Part shown: one piece after another, positions 1 through 11,517 of the stretch
How positions within the stretch are numbered: position 1 is the first letter of the stretch
How the letters are laid out: each line of letters opens with the position of its first letter
Origin: Pleurodeles waltl
Lineage: Eukaryota; Chordata; Amphibia; Caudata; Salamandridae
Direction: 5' to 3'
Assembly (NCBI RefSeq): GCF_031143425.1
Contig: NC_090441.1
Span: forward strand, 220,344,928 to 220,408,927
DNA length: 64,000 nt
Program-made: the position numbers and the translations under genes
The notes under the pieces: model-generated
What the model saw: the letters and a program-made list of their open reading frames with translations, nothing else
Databases searched by the model: none
Told to the model about the DNA's origin: nothing

Positions 1-129
1 TTTACATTGGTGATCCTTAATCAGGGCGGTAAGACGGAGGTTGGGCTGTGCCCCCGACCCCGTTATCAAGGACGCTCGAGTTCTTGGGCCTAATTCTTGC
101 ATGATAAACCATTTTACTCTTGCACATGT
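1..129. other. Unassigned flank
   Basis: No coding signal or recognisable element. It runs directly into the tandem array and may be the edge of a larger repeat. Confidence 0.4.
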
Positions 130-860
130 GAGTGTGCGCTTGGGGCGTTTCGTGGCAGTTGCAAACTGATACTCGAATCGGCAAGACGCACGATTCATGT
201 TCTTGTGATTTAACACTTGATATTCATTGTGCGCTACCATTCCTTCACAGTTACATGGTGGCATTTGAATCGGCAAGACGCGCGATTCATGTTCTTGTGA
301 TTTAACCCTTGATATTCATTGTGCGCTACCATTCCTTGACAGTTGCATGGTGGCATTCGAATCAGCAAGACGCGCGATTCATGTTCTTGTGATTTAACCC
401 TTGATATTCATTGTGCGCTACCATTCCTTGACAGTTACATGGTGGCATTCAAATCGGTAAGATGCGCGATTCATGTTCTTGTGATTTAACCCTTGACGTT
501 CATTGTGCGCTACCATTCCTTGAGAGTTACATGGTGGCATTCGAATCAGCAAGACGCGCGATTCTTTCCTCGTGCTTAATTCATGTTATTCATTGTGCGC
601 TACCATTCCTTGGCAGTTACATGGTGGCATGCGAATCGGCAAGACGCTCGATTCTTCCCTCATGCTTAATTCATGTAATTCATTGTGCGCTACCACTCTA
701 AGGCATTTACTTGGTAGTTTTCGAGTTGACAAGTCGCATGATTTATTCCTCGAATCTACGTTGTGTTATTCATGGTGCACAATCCTTCTATGGTGTTTAC
801 TACCTATGTGAGAATCTGAAAAGTGTGCAATTCATGTTCCGACAATTTGAGAGAACAAAA
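130..860. repeat. Tandem repeat, 92/90-bp unit, about 8 copies
   Basis: The landmark CATTGTGCGCTACCAT recurs at 225, 317, 409, 501, 591 and 681, with degenerate copies near 133 and 771. Spacing is 92 bp for the left units and 90 bp for the right ones. The central units are nearly identical, and both edges decay. Short ORFs here (for example 462-701) are repetitive readings of the unit, not genes. There are no spacers, so this is not a CRISPR-type array. Confidence 0.93.
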
Positions 861-869
861 AAGACCAGA

Positions 870-1269
870 GTTCTAGGTGTAATATTGTGTGTTCCTAATA
901 TGTTTTCTCAAAAAAGAGTCATATGATGGTTTAGAAATTATTCAAATTGTTCCCTGATTCTCATACAAAGGAAAGTACTTGAATTTGAAAGTTTCATTTA
1001 ACCTTTCCCGATTCTCTCAGAGGTATCCAGTCATCTTGAACACCGTGCTTGGAAATTTTCAATGCACCACCTGCAACGCGGCTGAAAAATGACACGCCAC
1101 CCACTTTATGGCTGAAATCGATGCTCTACCTGCATTGCATGGGGGAATCGACTCATCGCGGCTGGAAAAATGATGCAACACCCACTTGCGGCTGCTGATA
1201 ATGACACAAACCACACGCAGCATGGATTTCCAACACTGTACAATCAGATTTCTCATGCATCGTTGCTGG
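870..1269. other. AT-rich flank, then a degenerate short-period repeat
   Basis: 870-1,040 shows nothing recognisable. From about 1,059 there are degenerate units with phrases such as GAAATCGATGC and GGCTGGAAAAATGA. The same style resumes at 8,871 to about 9,030, so one repeat tract was split by the LTR element at 1,275-8,865. Confidence 0.5.
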
Positions 1270-1274
1270 GCATC
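1270..1274. repeat. Target-site duplication (left), GCATC
   Basis: GCATC directly precedes the 5' LTR and recurs at 8,866-8,870 directly after the 3' LTR. This fixes the element ends to the base. Confidence 0.93.
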
Positions 1275-3084
1275 TGTGAGAAAGTAGCCTCTTTCTAGCC
1301 TTGTTACCCCCACTTTTGGCCTGTTTGTGAGTGTATGTCAGGGTGTTTTCACTGTCTCACTGGGATCCTGCTAGCCAGAGCCCAGTGCTCATAGTGAAAA
1401 CCCTATGTTTTCAGTATGTTTGTTATGTGTCACTGGGACCCTGCTAGCCAGGACCCCAGTGCTCATAAGTTTGTGGCCTATATGTATGTGTTCCCTGTGT
1501 GGTGCCTAACTGTCTCACTGAGGCTCTGCTAACCAGAACCTCAGTGGTTATGCTCTCTCTGTACAAATTGTCACTAACAGGCTAGTGACCAATTTTACCA
1601 ATTTACATTGGCTTTCTGGAACACCCTTATAATTCCCTAGTATATGGTACTGAGGTACTCAGGGTATTGGGGTTCCAGGAGATGCCTATGGGCTGCAGTA
1701 TTTCTTTTGCCACCCTTAGGGAGCTCTGACAATTCTTACACAGGCCTGCCACTGCAGCCTGAGTGAAATAACGTCCACGTTATTTCACAGCCATTTTACA
1801 CTGCACTTAAGTAACTTATAAGTCACCTATATGTCTAACCTTTACCTGGTAAAGGTTAGGTGCAAAGTTACTAAGTGTGAGGGCACCCTGGCACTAGCCA
1901 AGGTGCCCCCACATTGTTCAGAGCCAATTCCCTGAACTTTGTGAGTGCGGGGACACCATTACACGCGTGCACTACATTTAGGTCACTACCTATATGTAGC
2001 TTCACAATGGTAACTCCGAATATGGCCATGTAACATGTCTAAGATCATGGAATGGCCCCCTCTATGCCATCCTGGCATTATTGGGACAATTCCATGATCC
2101 CAGTGGTCTGTAGCACAGACCCTGGTACTGCCAAACTGCCTTTCCTGGGGTTTCACTGCAGCTGCTGCTGCTGCCAACCCCTCAGACAGGTTTCTGCCCC
2201 CCTGGGGTCAAGCCAGGCTTGTCCCAGGATGGCAGAACAAAGGACTTCCTCTGAGAGAGGGTGTTACACCCTCTCCCTTTGGAAAATGGTGTGAAGGCAG
2301 GGGAGGAGTAGCCTCCCCCAGCCTCTGGAAATGCTTTCTTGGGCACAGATGTGCCCAATTCTGCATAAGCCAGTCTACACCGGTTCAGGGACCCCTTAGC
2401 GACTGCTCTGGCGCGAAACTGGACAAAGGAAAGGGGAGTGACCACTCCCCTGACCTGCACCTCCCCTGGGAGGTGTCCAGAGCTCCTCCAGTGTGCTCCA
2501 GACCTCTGCCATCTTGGAAACAGAGGTGCTGCTGGCACACTGGACTGCTCTGAGTGGCCAGTGCCACCAGGTGACGTCAGAGACTCCTTGTGATAGGCTT
2601 CTTCAGGTGTTAGTAGCCTCTCCTCTCTCCTAGGTAGCCAAACCCTCTTTTCTGGCTATTTAGGGTCTCTGTCTCTGGGGAAACTTTAGATAACGAATGC
2701 AAGAGCTCATCCGAGTTCCTCTGCATCTCTCTCTTCACCTTCTGATAAGGAATCGACTGCTGACCGCGCTGGAAGCCTGCAAACCTGCAACATAGTAGCA
2801 AAGACGACTACTGCAACTCTGTAACGCTGATCCTGCCGCCTTCTCGACTGTTTTCCTGCTTGTGCATGCTGTGGGGGTAGCCTGCCTCCTCTCTGCAGCA
2901 GAAGCTCCGAAGAAATCTCCTGTGGGTCGACGGAATCTTCCCCCTGCAACCGCAGGCACCAAAAAGCTGCATTACCGGTCCCTTGGGTCTCCTCTCAGCA
3001 CAACGAGCGAGGTCCCTCGAATCCAGCGACTCTGTCCAATTGATCCCCACAGTCCAGTGACTCTTCAGTCCAAGTTTGGTGGAG

Positions 3085-3090
3085 GTAAGT
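3085..3090 (+). promoter_or_regulatory. Candidate LTR splice donor
   Basis: GTAAGT preceded by GGAG. It is preserved in the diverged relatives at 33,813, 36,214 and 38,991, which suggests the LTR transcript is spliced. No acceptor was established. Confidence 0.45.
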
Positions 3091-4106
3091 CCTTGCCTCA
3101 TCTCGCTGGGCTGCATTGCTGGGAACCGCGACTTTTGCAGCTACTCCGGCCCCTGTGCACTTCCGGCGGCAATCCTTTGTGCACAGCCAAGCCTGGGTCC
3201 ACGGCACTCTAACCTGCATTGCACGACTTTCTAAGTTGGTCTCCGGCGACGTGGGACTCCTTTGTGCAACTTCGGAGAGCACCATTTCATGCATCATTGT
3301 AGTGCCTGTTTCTGGCACTTCTCTGGGTGCTACCTGCTTCAGAGAGGCCTCTTAGTCTTGCTCGACGTCCCCTCTCTCTGCTGGTCCAATTTGCGACCTC
3401 CTGGTCCCTCCTGGGCCTCAGCAGCGTCCAAAAACGCTAACTGCACGATTTGCAGCTAGCAAGGCTTGTTGGCGTTCTTTCGGTGGGAAAACACTTCTGC
3501 ACGACTCTCCACGGCGAGAGGAATACGTCCACCAAAGGGAAAGTCTCTAGCCCTTTTCGTTCCTGCAGAAACCTCAGCTTCTTCTAACCAGTTGAAGCTT
3601 CTTTTCACCCGCAGCTGGCATTTCCTGGGCATTTGCCCATCTCCGACTTGCTTGTGACTTTTGGACTTGGTCCCCTTGTTCCACAGGTACCCTAGATTGG
3701 AAATCCACAGTGGTTGCATTGCTGGTTTGTGTCTTTGCTGCATATTTCCTCTAACATGACTTCTTTGTCCTTAGGGGAACTTTAGTGCACTTTGCACTCA
3801 CTTTTCAGGGTCTTGGGGAGGGTTATTTTTCTAACTCTTACTATTTTCTAATAGTCCCAGCGACCCTCTACAAGGTCACATAGGTTTGGGGTCCATTCGT
3901 GGTTCGCATTCCACTTTTGGAGTATATGGTTTGTGTTGCCCCTATCCCTATGTTTCCCCATTGCATCCTATTGTAACTATACATTGTTTGCACTGTTTTC
4001 TAAGACTATACTGCATATTTTTGCTATAGTGTATATATATCTTGTGTATATTTCCTATCCTCTCACTGAGGGTACACTCTAAGATACTTTGGCATATTGT
4101 CATAAA

Positions 4107-4112
4107 AATAAA
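4107..4112 (+). promoter_or_regulatory. Polyadenylation signal in 5' LTR
   Basis: AATAAA in the context AAAATAAAGTACC. The matching signal in the 3' LTR is at 8,620-8,625. Confidence 0.6.
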
Positions 4113-4352
4113 GTACCTTTATTTTTAGTATAACTGTGTATTGTGTTTTCTTATGATATTGTGCATATGACACTAAGTGGTACTGTAGTAGCTTCACACG
4201 TCTCCTAGTTCAGCCTAAGCTGCTCTGCTAAGCTACCATTATCTATCAGCCTAGGCTGCTAGACACCCTATACACTAATAAAGGATAACTGGGCCTGGTG
4301 CAAGGTGCAAGTACCCCTTGGTACTCACTACAAGCCAGTCCAGCCTCCTACA

Positions 4353-4375
4353 TTGGTTGTGCAGCGGTGGGATAA
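4353..4375 (+). promoter_or_regulatory. Primer-binding site, tRNA-Leu-like
   Basis: Just after the LTR end the sequence reads T then TGGTTGTGCAGCGGTGGGAT. Its complement resembles the 3' end of a vertebrate tRNA-Leu (AAG/UAG type) plus CCA, with about two extra bases near the CCA end. The tRNA comparison is from memory. Confidence 0.5.
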
Positions 4376-4623
4376 GTGCTTTGAGACTACTTACCACTCT
4401 TGTCATTGTACTTTTCATAAGAGAAAAATATACAAAACAAGGTCAGTGTATATACACGTAGCCAAAAAGTTTTGCATTTCCTCTTTCTCACTGTTTTCTA
4501 AGTGCTGAAAAGTACTTCTAAACTTTCAAAAAGTTCTTAAAAGTTTAAAAAGTTTTTTTCTGTCTTTCCAAAAAGTTCTGAAAACTTTTTTCTCTTTTTC
4601 TATCACTTTAACTCTCTCTAAAA
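4376..4623 (+). other. Leader of the LTR element
   Basis: Untranslated leader between the primer site and gag, rich in A/T and repeats of AAAAGTT. No gene is seen. Confidence 0.5.
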
Positions 4624-6543
4624 ATGTCTGGCACAGGCCAAAATGTTGATCTGTCCAAACTTGCATATGACAACCTTAGCTGGAAAAGAGCAAGGAGTCT
4701 CTGTGTAGAGAGAGGTTTGAGTGTAGGGAAGAATCCTTCCTTGGAATTGTTAGTTAACATGCTTAGAGAACAAGATAAGGCAATAAGAGCCTCATCTGTT
4801 GAAAAAGTACCTAATAGTTCCCAATCTGATTCAGGGACTCCCCCAGGAAAAGATTCAGGAAAGAAACTTCCTAGCCTGCCCATTACTAGACAGTCTAGCA
4901 TAGATGGTAATGATGATGAGCCACACCATACAAATAGTGTTGTCTCACATCATAGCAAAAGCATTTATTCTCACCATACTGGTAGTGATGTTTCTGTAAG
5001 CCAAGCTGTTAGAATGATTTCTGTAAGGGACAGGTCTCCTTCTGTTCATTCCCATCATACCTCTGTATCTAAGAATGTCCCTCCCACCAACCCTGATGAC
5101 AGAATGTTAGAGAGGGAACTCAATAAGTTGAGGGTGGAACAAACCAGACTGAAGCTTAAAAAGCACCAGCTGGATTTGGATAGACAGTCTTTTGAATTAG
5201 AGAAGGAAAGACAGAAGTTGGGTTTAGATACCCATGGTGGCAGCAGCAGTATTCCCCATAGTCATCCTGTTAAAGAGCATGATTCCAGGAATCTGCACAA
5301 GATAGTTCCCCCTTACAAGGAGGGGGATGACATTAACAAGTGGTTTGCTGCACTTGAGAGGGCCTGTGTTGTACAGGATGTCCCTCAAAGGCAGTGGGCT
5401 GCTATCCTATGGCTATCATTTAGTGGAAAAGGTAGGGATAGGCTCCTTACTGTGAAAGAAAGTGATGCCAATAATTTCCAAGTTCTTAAGAATGCACTCC
5501 TAGACGGTTATGGCTTAACCACTGAACAATACAGGATAAAGTTCATAGAGACCAAAAAGGAGTCTTCACAAGACTGGGTTGATTTCATTGACCATTCAGT
5601 GAAGGCCTTGGAGGGGTGGTTACATGGCAGTAAAGTTACTGATTATGACAGCCTGTAAAACTTGATCCTGAGAGAGCATATTCTTAATAATTGTGTGTCT
5701 GATTTGTTGCACCAGTACTTGGTGGACTCTGATCTGACCTCTCCCCAAGAATTGGGAAAGAAGGCAGACAAATGGGTCAGAACAAGAGTGAACAGAAAAG
5801 TTCATACAGGTGGTGACAAGGAGAACACTAAGAAGAAAGATGGTGAAAAATCTCAAGATAAGCATGGGGATAAGGGTAAAACCAAAGATCCCACTTCAAA
5901 TCTTAAACACTCTTCAGAGGGTGGGGATAAAACAAATTCTTCCTCCTATTCTCAACCTACCCAATTTAAAAAGCCTTGGTGCTTTGTGTGTAAAAATAGA
6001 GGCCATAGGCCAGGGGATAAGTCCTGTCTAGGTAAACCCCCTGAGCCTACCACCACTAATACATCAAGCTCTAGTGCCCCTAGCAGTAGTGGTACTAGTG
6101 GTGGGACTGCTGGCAACAGTCAAGTTAAGGGTGTAGTTGGGTTCACTTATGGGTCCATAGTAGAAACTGGGGTAGTCAGTCCCAAGACAGTTTCTGTCAC
6201 ACCTAGTGGCATTGGCCTTGCCACACTGGCTGCTTGTCCCCTTACAATGGATAAGTACAGGCAGACAGTTTCAATAAATGGTGTTGAGGCCTTGGCCTAC
6301 CGGGACACGGGTGCCAGTTTCACCTTGGTGACTGAAAACCTAGTGCACCCTGATCAACACATCATTGGACAACAGTATAAGATTATTGATGTCCATAACT
6401 CCACTACGTTTCTTCCCTTAGCTATAATTCAGTTTAGTTGGGGTGGAGTTACTGGCCCTAAGGAGGTGGTGGTATCACCTAGCTTACCTGTAGACTGTCT
6501 CTTAGGTAATGACCTAGAGGCCTCAGGTTGGGCTGATGTATAG
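4624..6543 (+). pseudogene. gag-pro: gag-protease polyprotein, one internal stop
   Basis: This would be the structural polyprotein of the retrotransposon, assembling a cytoplasmic particle and cleaving itself. The first segment (4,624-5,658) has an N-terminal helical region resembling a SAP-type fold, a His/Ser-rich stretch, a charged coiled coil (about residues 160-200) and a capsid-like domain. An in-frame TAA at 5,656-5,658 interrupts the frame, which resumes at once. Downstream is a SCAN-like helical segment (around LREHILNNC, 5,665 on), a Lys-rich linker, and a zinc knuckle with spacing C-x2-C-x4-H-x6-C (5,980-6,027; the usual last gap is four). A retroviral-type protease motif DTGA lies at 6,304-6,315, and LLGNDL near the end. 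TAG closes it at 6,541. The SCAN resemblance fits the known origin of SCAN domains from Gmr1-like Gypsy Gag proteins. Confidence 0.8.
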
Positions 6544-7104
6544 TTTTATGCCCATGCAGCCATGCTGGGCATCCCTGAGGAATTGTTCCCTCTCATTTCT
6601 ACTGAAATGAAAAAGCAAAGGAGAGAAGGCCTGAAAACTCAGGATCCCTCTCCATCAACAGGTAAAAAGGGTATCACAGTATCCCCTAACCACCCTACCA
6701 TTCAGGATACCATTCCTGTGGTGGGAGAAACCTCTCCTGGGGTGGCACCTGTTCCAAGGGAATCATCAGTTGGCAAAACTGTACTCCCTGAGGTAGAAGT
6801 ACCTCTCTGTGGGATAACTAACATTGGTGAGAAAAAGAGCACCATTTTAGTTAACATGGAGTATCCCTCCAACCCTCCCAGAGAAACTTTAGTGCAGAAA
6901 CCCTGCACTGCCTCACAACACTTAGGACAGCATCCCTGCCCTAGTGTGGAGCTCATAGGACAGCATCCCTGCTCCAACTCAAGAGAAACAGCATCCCTGT
7001 TCTCTCTTCCAGCCATATGGACAAAGTTTTTGCCCAGCTATGGCTTTACTGAGACAGCATCCCTGTCTGGCATTTCCATCATTACAAATAGGTTCAGTGG
7101 ATAA
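6544..7104 (+). pseudogene. Post-protease region, in frame with gag
   Basis: The same reading frame continues past the TAG at 6,541 and stays open to 7,104, with a Met at 6,562. A Gypsy polyprotein would enter reverse transcriptase here. Instead the sequence is low-complexity, rich in Pro, Ser and Thr, with no polymerase motif. The 11-mer CAGCATCCCTG occurs four times (6,928, 6,961, 6,989 and 7,055). I do not recognise a function; it may be filler that replaced pol. Confidence 0.5.
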
Positions 7105-7338
7105 TTCCCACTGCTCAAAACTAAAACTTACTGATAGAAACTCTGAAAATACACCTTCACATTGTTGCTTAGCTAAAAAACTTCAAACAGGGTGGTTTAC
7201 ATCCCCACAGGGAAGTAACCATATAGTGGATGATAAAGGGAGTAACCAGTCTATTGCAGAGCTACTCTCTACTTAGACAATAAAGTCTCAACTGGCCAAG
7301 GTTAGCCTTATTGTCCTTCGTTTCGGGGGGGCGGGTTG
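7105..7338 (+). other. 3' untranslated part and G-rich tract
   Basis: There is no convincing gene; the short frame 7,040-7,276 matches nothing. The GGGGGGGCGGG run at about 7,325-7,335 sits where a polypurine tract is expected before a 3' LTR. Confidence 0.5.
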
Positions 7339-8865
7339 TGTGAGAAAGTAGCCTCTTTCTAGCCTTGTTACCCCCACTTTTGGCCTTTTTGTGAGTGTAT
7401 GTCAGGGTGTTTTCACTGTCTCACTGGGATCCTGCTAGCCAGGGCCCAGTGCTCATAGTGAAAACCCTATGTTTTCAGTATGTTTGTTATGTGTCACTGG
7501 GACCCTGCTAGCCAGGACCCCAGTGCTCATAAGTTTGTGGCCTATATGTATGTCTTCCCTCTGTGGTGCCTAACTGTCTCACTGAGGCTCTGCTAACCAG
7601 AACCTCAGTGGTTATGCTCTCTCTGTACAAATTGTCACTAACAGGCTAGGGAACCGCGACTTTTGCAGCTACTCCGGCCCCTGTGCACTTCCGGCGGAAA
7701 TCCTTTGTGCACAGCCAAGCCTGGGTCCACCGCACTCTAACCTGCATTGCACGACTTTCTAAGTTGGTCTCCGGCGACGTGGGACTCCTTTGTGCAACTT
7801 CTTCGAGCACCGTTTCACGCATCTTTGTAGTGCCTGTTTCTGGCACTTCTCTGGGTGCTACCTGCTTCAGAGAGGGCTTCTTGTCTTGCTCGACGTCCCC
7901 TCTCTCTGCTGGTCCAATTTGCGACCTCCTGATCCCTCCTGGGCCTCAGCAGCGTCCAAAAACGCTAACTGCACGATTTGCAGCTAGCAAGGCTTGTTGG
8001 TGTTCTTTCGGCGGGAAAAAACTTCTGCACGACGGATCCGTCCACCAAAGGGGAAGTTTCTAGCCTTTTTTGTTCTTGCAGAAACCTCAGCTTCTTCTGT
8101 CCAGTAGAAGCTTCTTTGCACCCGCAGCTGGCATTTCCTGGGCATTTGCCCATCTCCGACTTGCTTGTGACTTTTGGACTTAGTCCCCTTGTTCCACAGG
8201 TACCCTAGATTGGAAATCCACAGTTTTTGCATTGCTGGTTTGTGTCTTTCCTGCATTATTCCTCTAACACGACTTCTTTGTCCTTAGGGGAACTTTAGTG
8301 CACTTTGCACTCACTTTTCAGGGTCTTGGGGAGGGTTATTTTTCTAACTCTCACTATTTTCTAATAGTCCCAGCGACCCTCTACAAGGTCACATAGGTTT
8401 GGGGTCCATTCGTGGTTCGCATTCCACTTTTGGAGTATATGGTTTGTGTTGCCCCTATCCCTATGTTTCCCCATTGCATCCTATTGTAACTATACATTGT
8501 TTGCACTGTTTTCTAAGACTATACTGCATATTTTTGCTATTGTGTATATATATCTTGTGTATATTTCCTATCCTCTCACTGAGGGTACACTCTAAGATAC
8601 TTTGGCATATTGTCATAAAAATAAAGTACCTTTATTTTTAGTATAACTGTGTATTGTGTTTTCTTATGATATTGTGCATATGACACTAAGTGGTACTGTA
8701 GTAGCTTCACACGTCTCCTAGTTCAGCCTAAGCTGCTCTGCTAAGCTACCATTATCTATCAGCCTAAGCTGCTAGACACCCTATACACTAATAAGGGATA
8801 ACTGGGCCTGGTGCAAGGTGCAAGTACCCCTTGGTACTCACTACAAGCCAGTCCAGCCCCCTACA
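7339..8865 (+). repeat. 3' LTR, internally deleted (1,527 bp)
   Basis: Matches both ends of the 5' LTR but jumps from GCTAG (7,645-7,649, matching 1,581-1,585) straight to GGAACCGCG (matching about 3,122). About 1.54 kb is missing, including the TATA-like region and the splice donor. AATAAA is retained at 8,620-8,625. Confidence 0.92.
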
Positions 8866-8870
8866 GCATC
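8866..8870. repeat. Target-site duplication (right), GCATC
   Basis: Identical to 1,270-1,274. Confidence 0.93.
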
Positions 8871-10850
8871 AAAGTCATCGTGATCCCTAGGTGCCCCATC
8901 CTGAAATCAACGCATCGTTCACTTGTTAGGGAGAAAAACAATGCATCACCTACTTGAGCTGGGAAGAAACGACTCACGCCCTCACTTCCAAGTAAGGAAT
9001 CGACACATCGCTGACATTTCCAACCCACACTCACCCGTGCTGTTTTATTTTTGACGCAATCCAGGTTCTTTGTGTAAAAGCAACGCTTCCATTGTTTACA
9101 ATGGAGTAAGACTCTTATTTTTTGGAAAATTCATATCTTGATTTGTGTATGTTGGATTTTGTGATTTTGGTTGTATTTGATTTAGATAACCATTAACTAT
9201 TTTTCTAAAATGGTGTGGTGACCATTTTGCAGTGCTTTCACTGTATTACTGTGTGTGAGGGTACAAATGCTTTACAGATTGCTTCTGAGTTAAGCCTTTC
9301 AGCTTGTGCCAAGCGACCCAGGGGGGGTGAGCGGGTGTTAACCAGGTGTGTTTCTCCTTTCTCCTGACTAGAGTGAGGGTCCTTGCTTGGACAGGGGGTA
9401 ACCTGACTACCAACCAAAGACCCCATTTCTAACATGTGTTGATTTGGAAATCCTGCTGAGTATGCGTTTGCTGCATTGCTACCTCAAATGTGAAACTCCT
9501 CTAATGTTCTTGCTCTGCCTCTGAGTGTTCTTGGTACACTCCTGACTCCGCATGAAGTTAACCTTGCTTTCTTTCGGCCTTTCACTTTACTCTGTTACTG
9601 TTGTTCCAATAAACAGGCCTTCTCCTAGTCATCTCCTGCACAAACAAAATGTAGAAAGCTCAAGACTCCAGCTTACCTACCGGGCAGGTTCAGACAGGCA
9701 CTAGAGTGATGGACATTACAATAACAGTGCAGATGCATTACCCAATTTGGCAATACAGTATAATTTTCCTTTCAACAATCATAATTTTTAGAACTGGGTG
9801 GGTTACATTCAATCTTCTACATTTCAAAACTAGAAGACATAACAGGGAATACTATCTGGGGTCTCTCTTGGGGACTTATCCCTTTGTTTTCTTCCACAAC
9901 AAATTGATGATGGTATGTTGCTCAGTGGCCCAATGAATATTGTTGTGGTTTATTTTGTGTAACGTTTGTCATTGTCACACATTTCCCAAAATCCCCTTTC
10001 CCATCCATTTATTGAACCCCTAACCCTCTTCCCCTAGACTGTGATTTATTGAGATTTTAGCTAATTTTACACCATAAAGGGATCACACCTGCTGGGGTGG
10101 ATGTGGTGAAAGTAACACCAACTCACTGCATGACCTTCTACCTTGTATTACCTGAGTAATATTCCACACCGGCCCCATCAACATCTTCATTCATGCCTTC
10201 TGTGTGTTCGATATACGCTTAACCTAGTCCTAACACTCTTGAGTCCGAGCCCACTTCTCCTGACTTCATGATTTCATTTCCTAAGTTTAGTTTTATACTA
10301 CAGCTCCCCACCATTGCTCAGAAGAAACTGATATTGCTAGATTCTATTATCATATCTGGACCTCTTTGCTGTGTCTCAAAACCCGTTGTTGTGGTAGTCT
10401 GGTCTCAGTCTTTCAAACGTTATGATAATATTATGATGACCCACTAACTCTCTGTTTTCTTTCAATTTAGTTGACAATGATGGATAACCCTTTGATTAGT
10501 CCTTTTAGTGTTCTAGCCTGCTACTACTACTACTTACCTACCACCCTTTAAGATGCCATCTTAGGAAAACCCCTGCAGTAAGAAGATTCCCTCACTTCAA
10601 CTTATCAGGTAAGACAAGATCTGTGAATTGAAGTGAACCTGTTTAGTTAGCATTTAAATTCTACTGATGAAGATGTTGTCTCTGTGTACTGGTATTTTGT
10701 AGGCAGAATAGGCAAAGGTAATCATTCCCTTGTGGTCAATAACAGTTGCAGAGTGCAAAAGAGCAAGGGTCTAAGTAAATGCCATACACTTTGTTTTGCA
10801 GATTAAAAATACCAGGCAACACTAAAAGACAACAGTGGAAACTAAAAGTC
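8871..10850. other. Intergenic sequence, no gene seen
   Basis: 8,871-9,030 continues the degenerate short-period repeat cut by the LTR element. The rest is AT-rich with scattered short ORFs (such as 9,706-9,936) that lack recognisable domains. I see no element ends here. Confidence 0.4.
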
Positions 10851-11032
10851 TAAAACACCAAAATAAAGAATTGAGGCATTATAAAAATCCCCTTTATTAT
10901 TTACAAATAGAAAACACTCCCTTGCCACCCAAAACAGAAACACCCCTCTCCCTGAATACCTAACCCCATCCCCACATAACCCCATCCCCAAAAAGTCCAA
11001 TGAAAAGTCTAAAGTCCAACCCAAATCCCTCC

Positions 11033-11517
11033 TCACCCTCTCCACTCACAACTAGTCTCTCCACCAACACAAAAAAATGTAAAAAAGGGCACAGTCAATA
11101 TGGGTCCGGAGCTGGTCGAGGCTCTGCTCAAAGCTGGCAAGCTGGCAAGCTGGCTCTCTATCCGGTCCATGCACTGCAGGATGCATTGGAGCAATGCCCT
11201 GGTGGAGCGGGAGAGTACAGCAGCTGGTGCAGTCAGGGACCCTGAGCGCTGGCAGAGATGCCAGCAATGTACTGACTGGGAGGCTGGGGACTGCGTGCTG
11301 CTCTGCTGGGTCCAGGGTCTGAGGCAGCAGTCTTGGCCTTTTTCTCCGCCAGGTTCACCGTACACTGGTATTTTATCTGAATGTTCCCCAGCCTCTGCTG
11401 CCACAGACTGGCCGCTATCTCCTGCATTGTTGGTGGTGGCCATTGGACAGAAAAAGCTATATTGAGAAAAAGAAAAATAACTAAAGACAAATTGCAAACA
11501 GTGCTCTGAACAAACAC
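11033..11517 (-). pseudogene. Unrecognised coding-like remnant
   Basis: Two overlapping - strand frames (11,497-11,033 and 11,517-11,233) have protein-like composition: a Lys/Ala-rich helix (near NLAEKKAKTA), Ser/Pro linkers and a possible coiled coil (MDRIESQLASL). The coil resembles the oligomerisation helices of transposon accessory proteins, but no family is certain. The frame switch between the two suggests decay. It could be chance. Confidence 0.3.

Larger units (their letters stand above)
1275..4352 (+). repeat. 5' LTR, 3,078 bp
   Basis: Starts TG and ends CA. It contains a TATA-like CTATTTAG at about 2,657, a strong splice-donor match (GGAGGTAAGT, GT at 3,085) and AATAAA at 4,107-4,112. 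If those signals work, the transcript repeat (R) region would be about 1.4 kb. All ORFs inside, in either strand, are unsupported: they recur at matching places in each LTR copy and match no family I know. Confidence 0.9.
1275..8865 (+). mobile_element. Non-autonomous LTR retrotransposon (Gypsy type, gag-protease only)
   Basis: The element is flanked by a perfect 5-bp duplication (GCATC). Its LTRs begin TGTGAGAAAG and end CTACA. The internal region is only 2,986 bp (4,353-7,338). It carries a tRNA primer-binding-like site, one reading frame with capsid, zinc-knuckle and aspartic-protease signatures, and a G-rich tract (GGGGGGGCGGG) just before the 3' LTR. I see no reverse transcriptase, RNase H or integrase in any frame, so it would need enzymes in trans. 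The LTRs are unusually long: 3,078 bp for the 5' copy, with a solo relative of 3,080 bp at 37,178. The Gypsy assignment rests on the SCAN-like capsid and the DTGA protease and is inferred. Confidence 0.9.

Noticed and set aside
130..860. CRISPR-like regular array
   Set aside because: Units are contiguous without unique spacers and the DNA is eukaryotic. It is a simple tandem repeat.
2182..3743. Many 60-118-codon ORFs on both strands in the LTR
   Set aside because: They recur at equivalent places in every LTR copy, overlap each other on both strands and match no protein family. They are shadows of GC-balanced LTR sequence.
9706..9936. 76-codon ORF with hydrophobic start
   Set aside because: AT-rich chance frame with no start context, neighbours or family resemblance.
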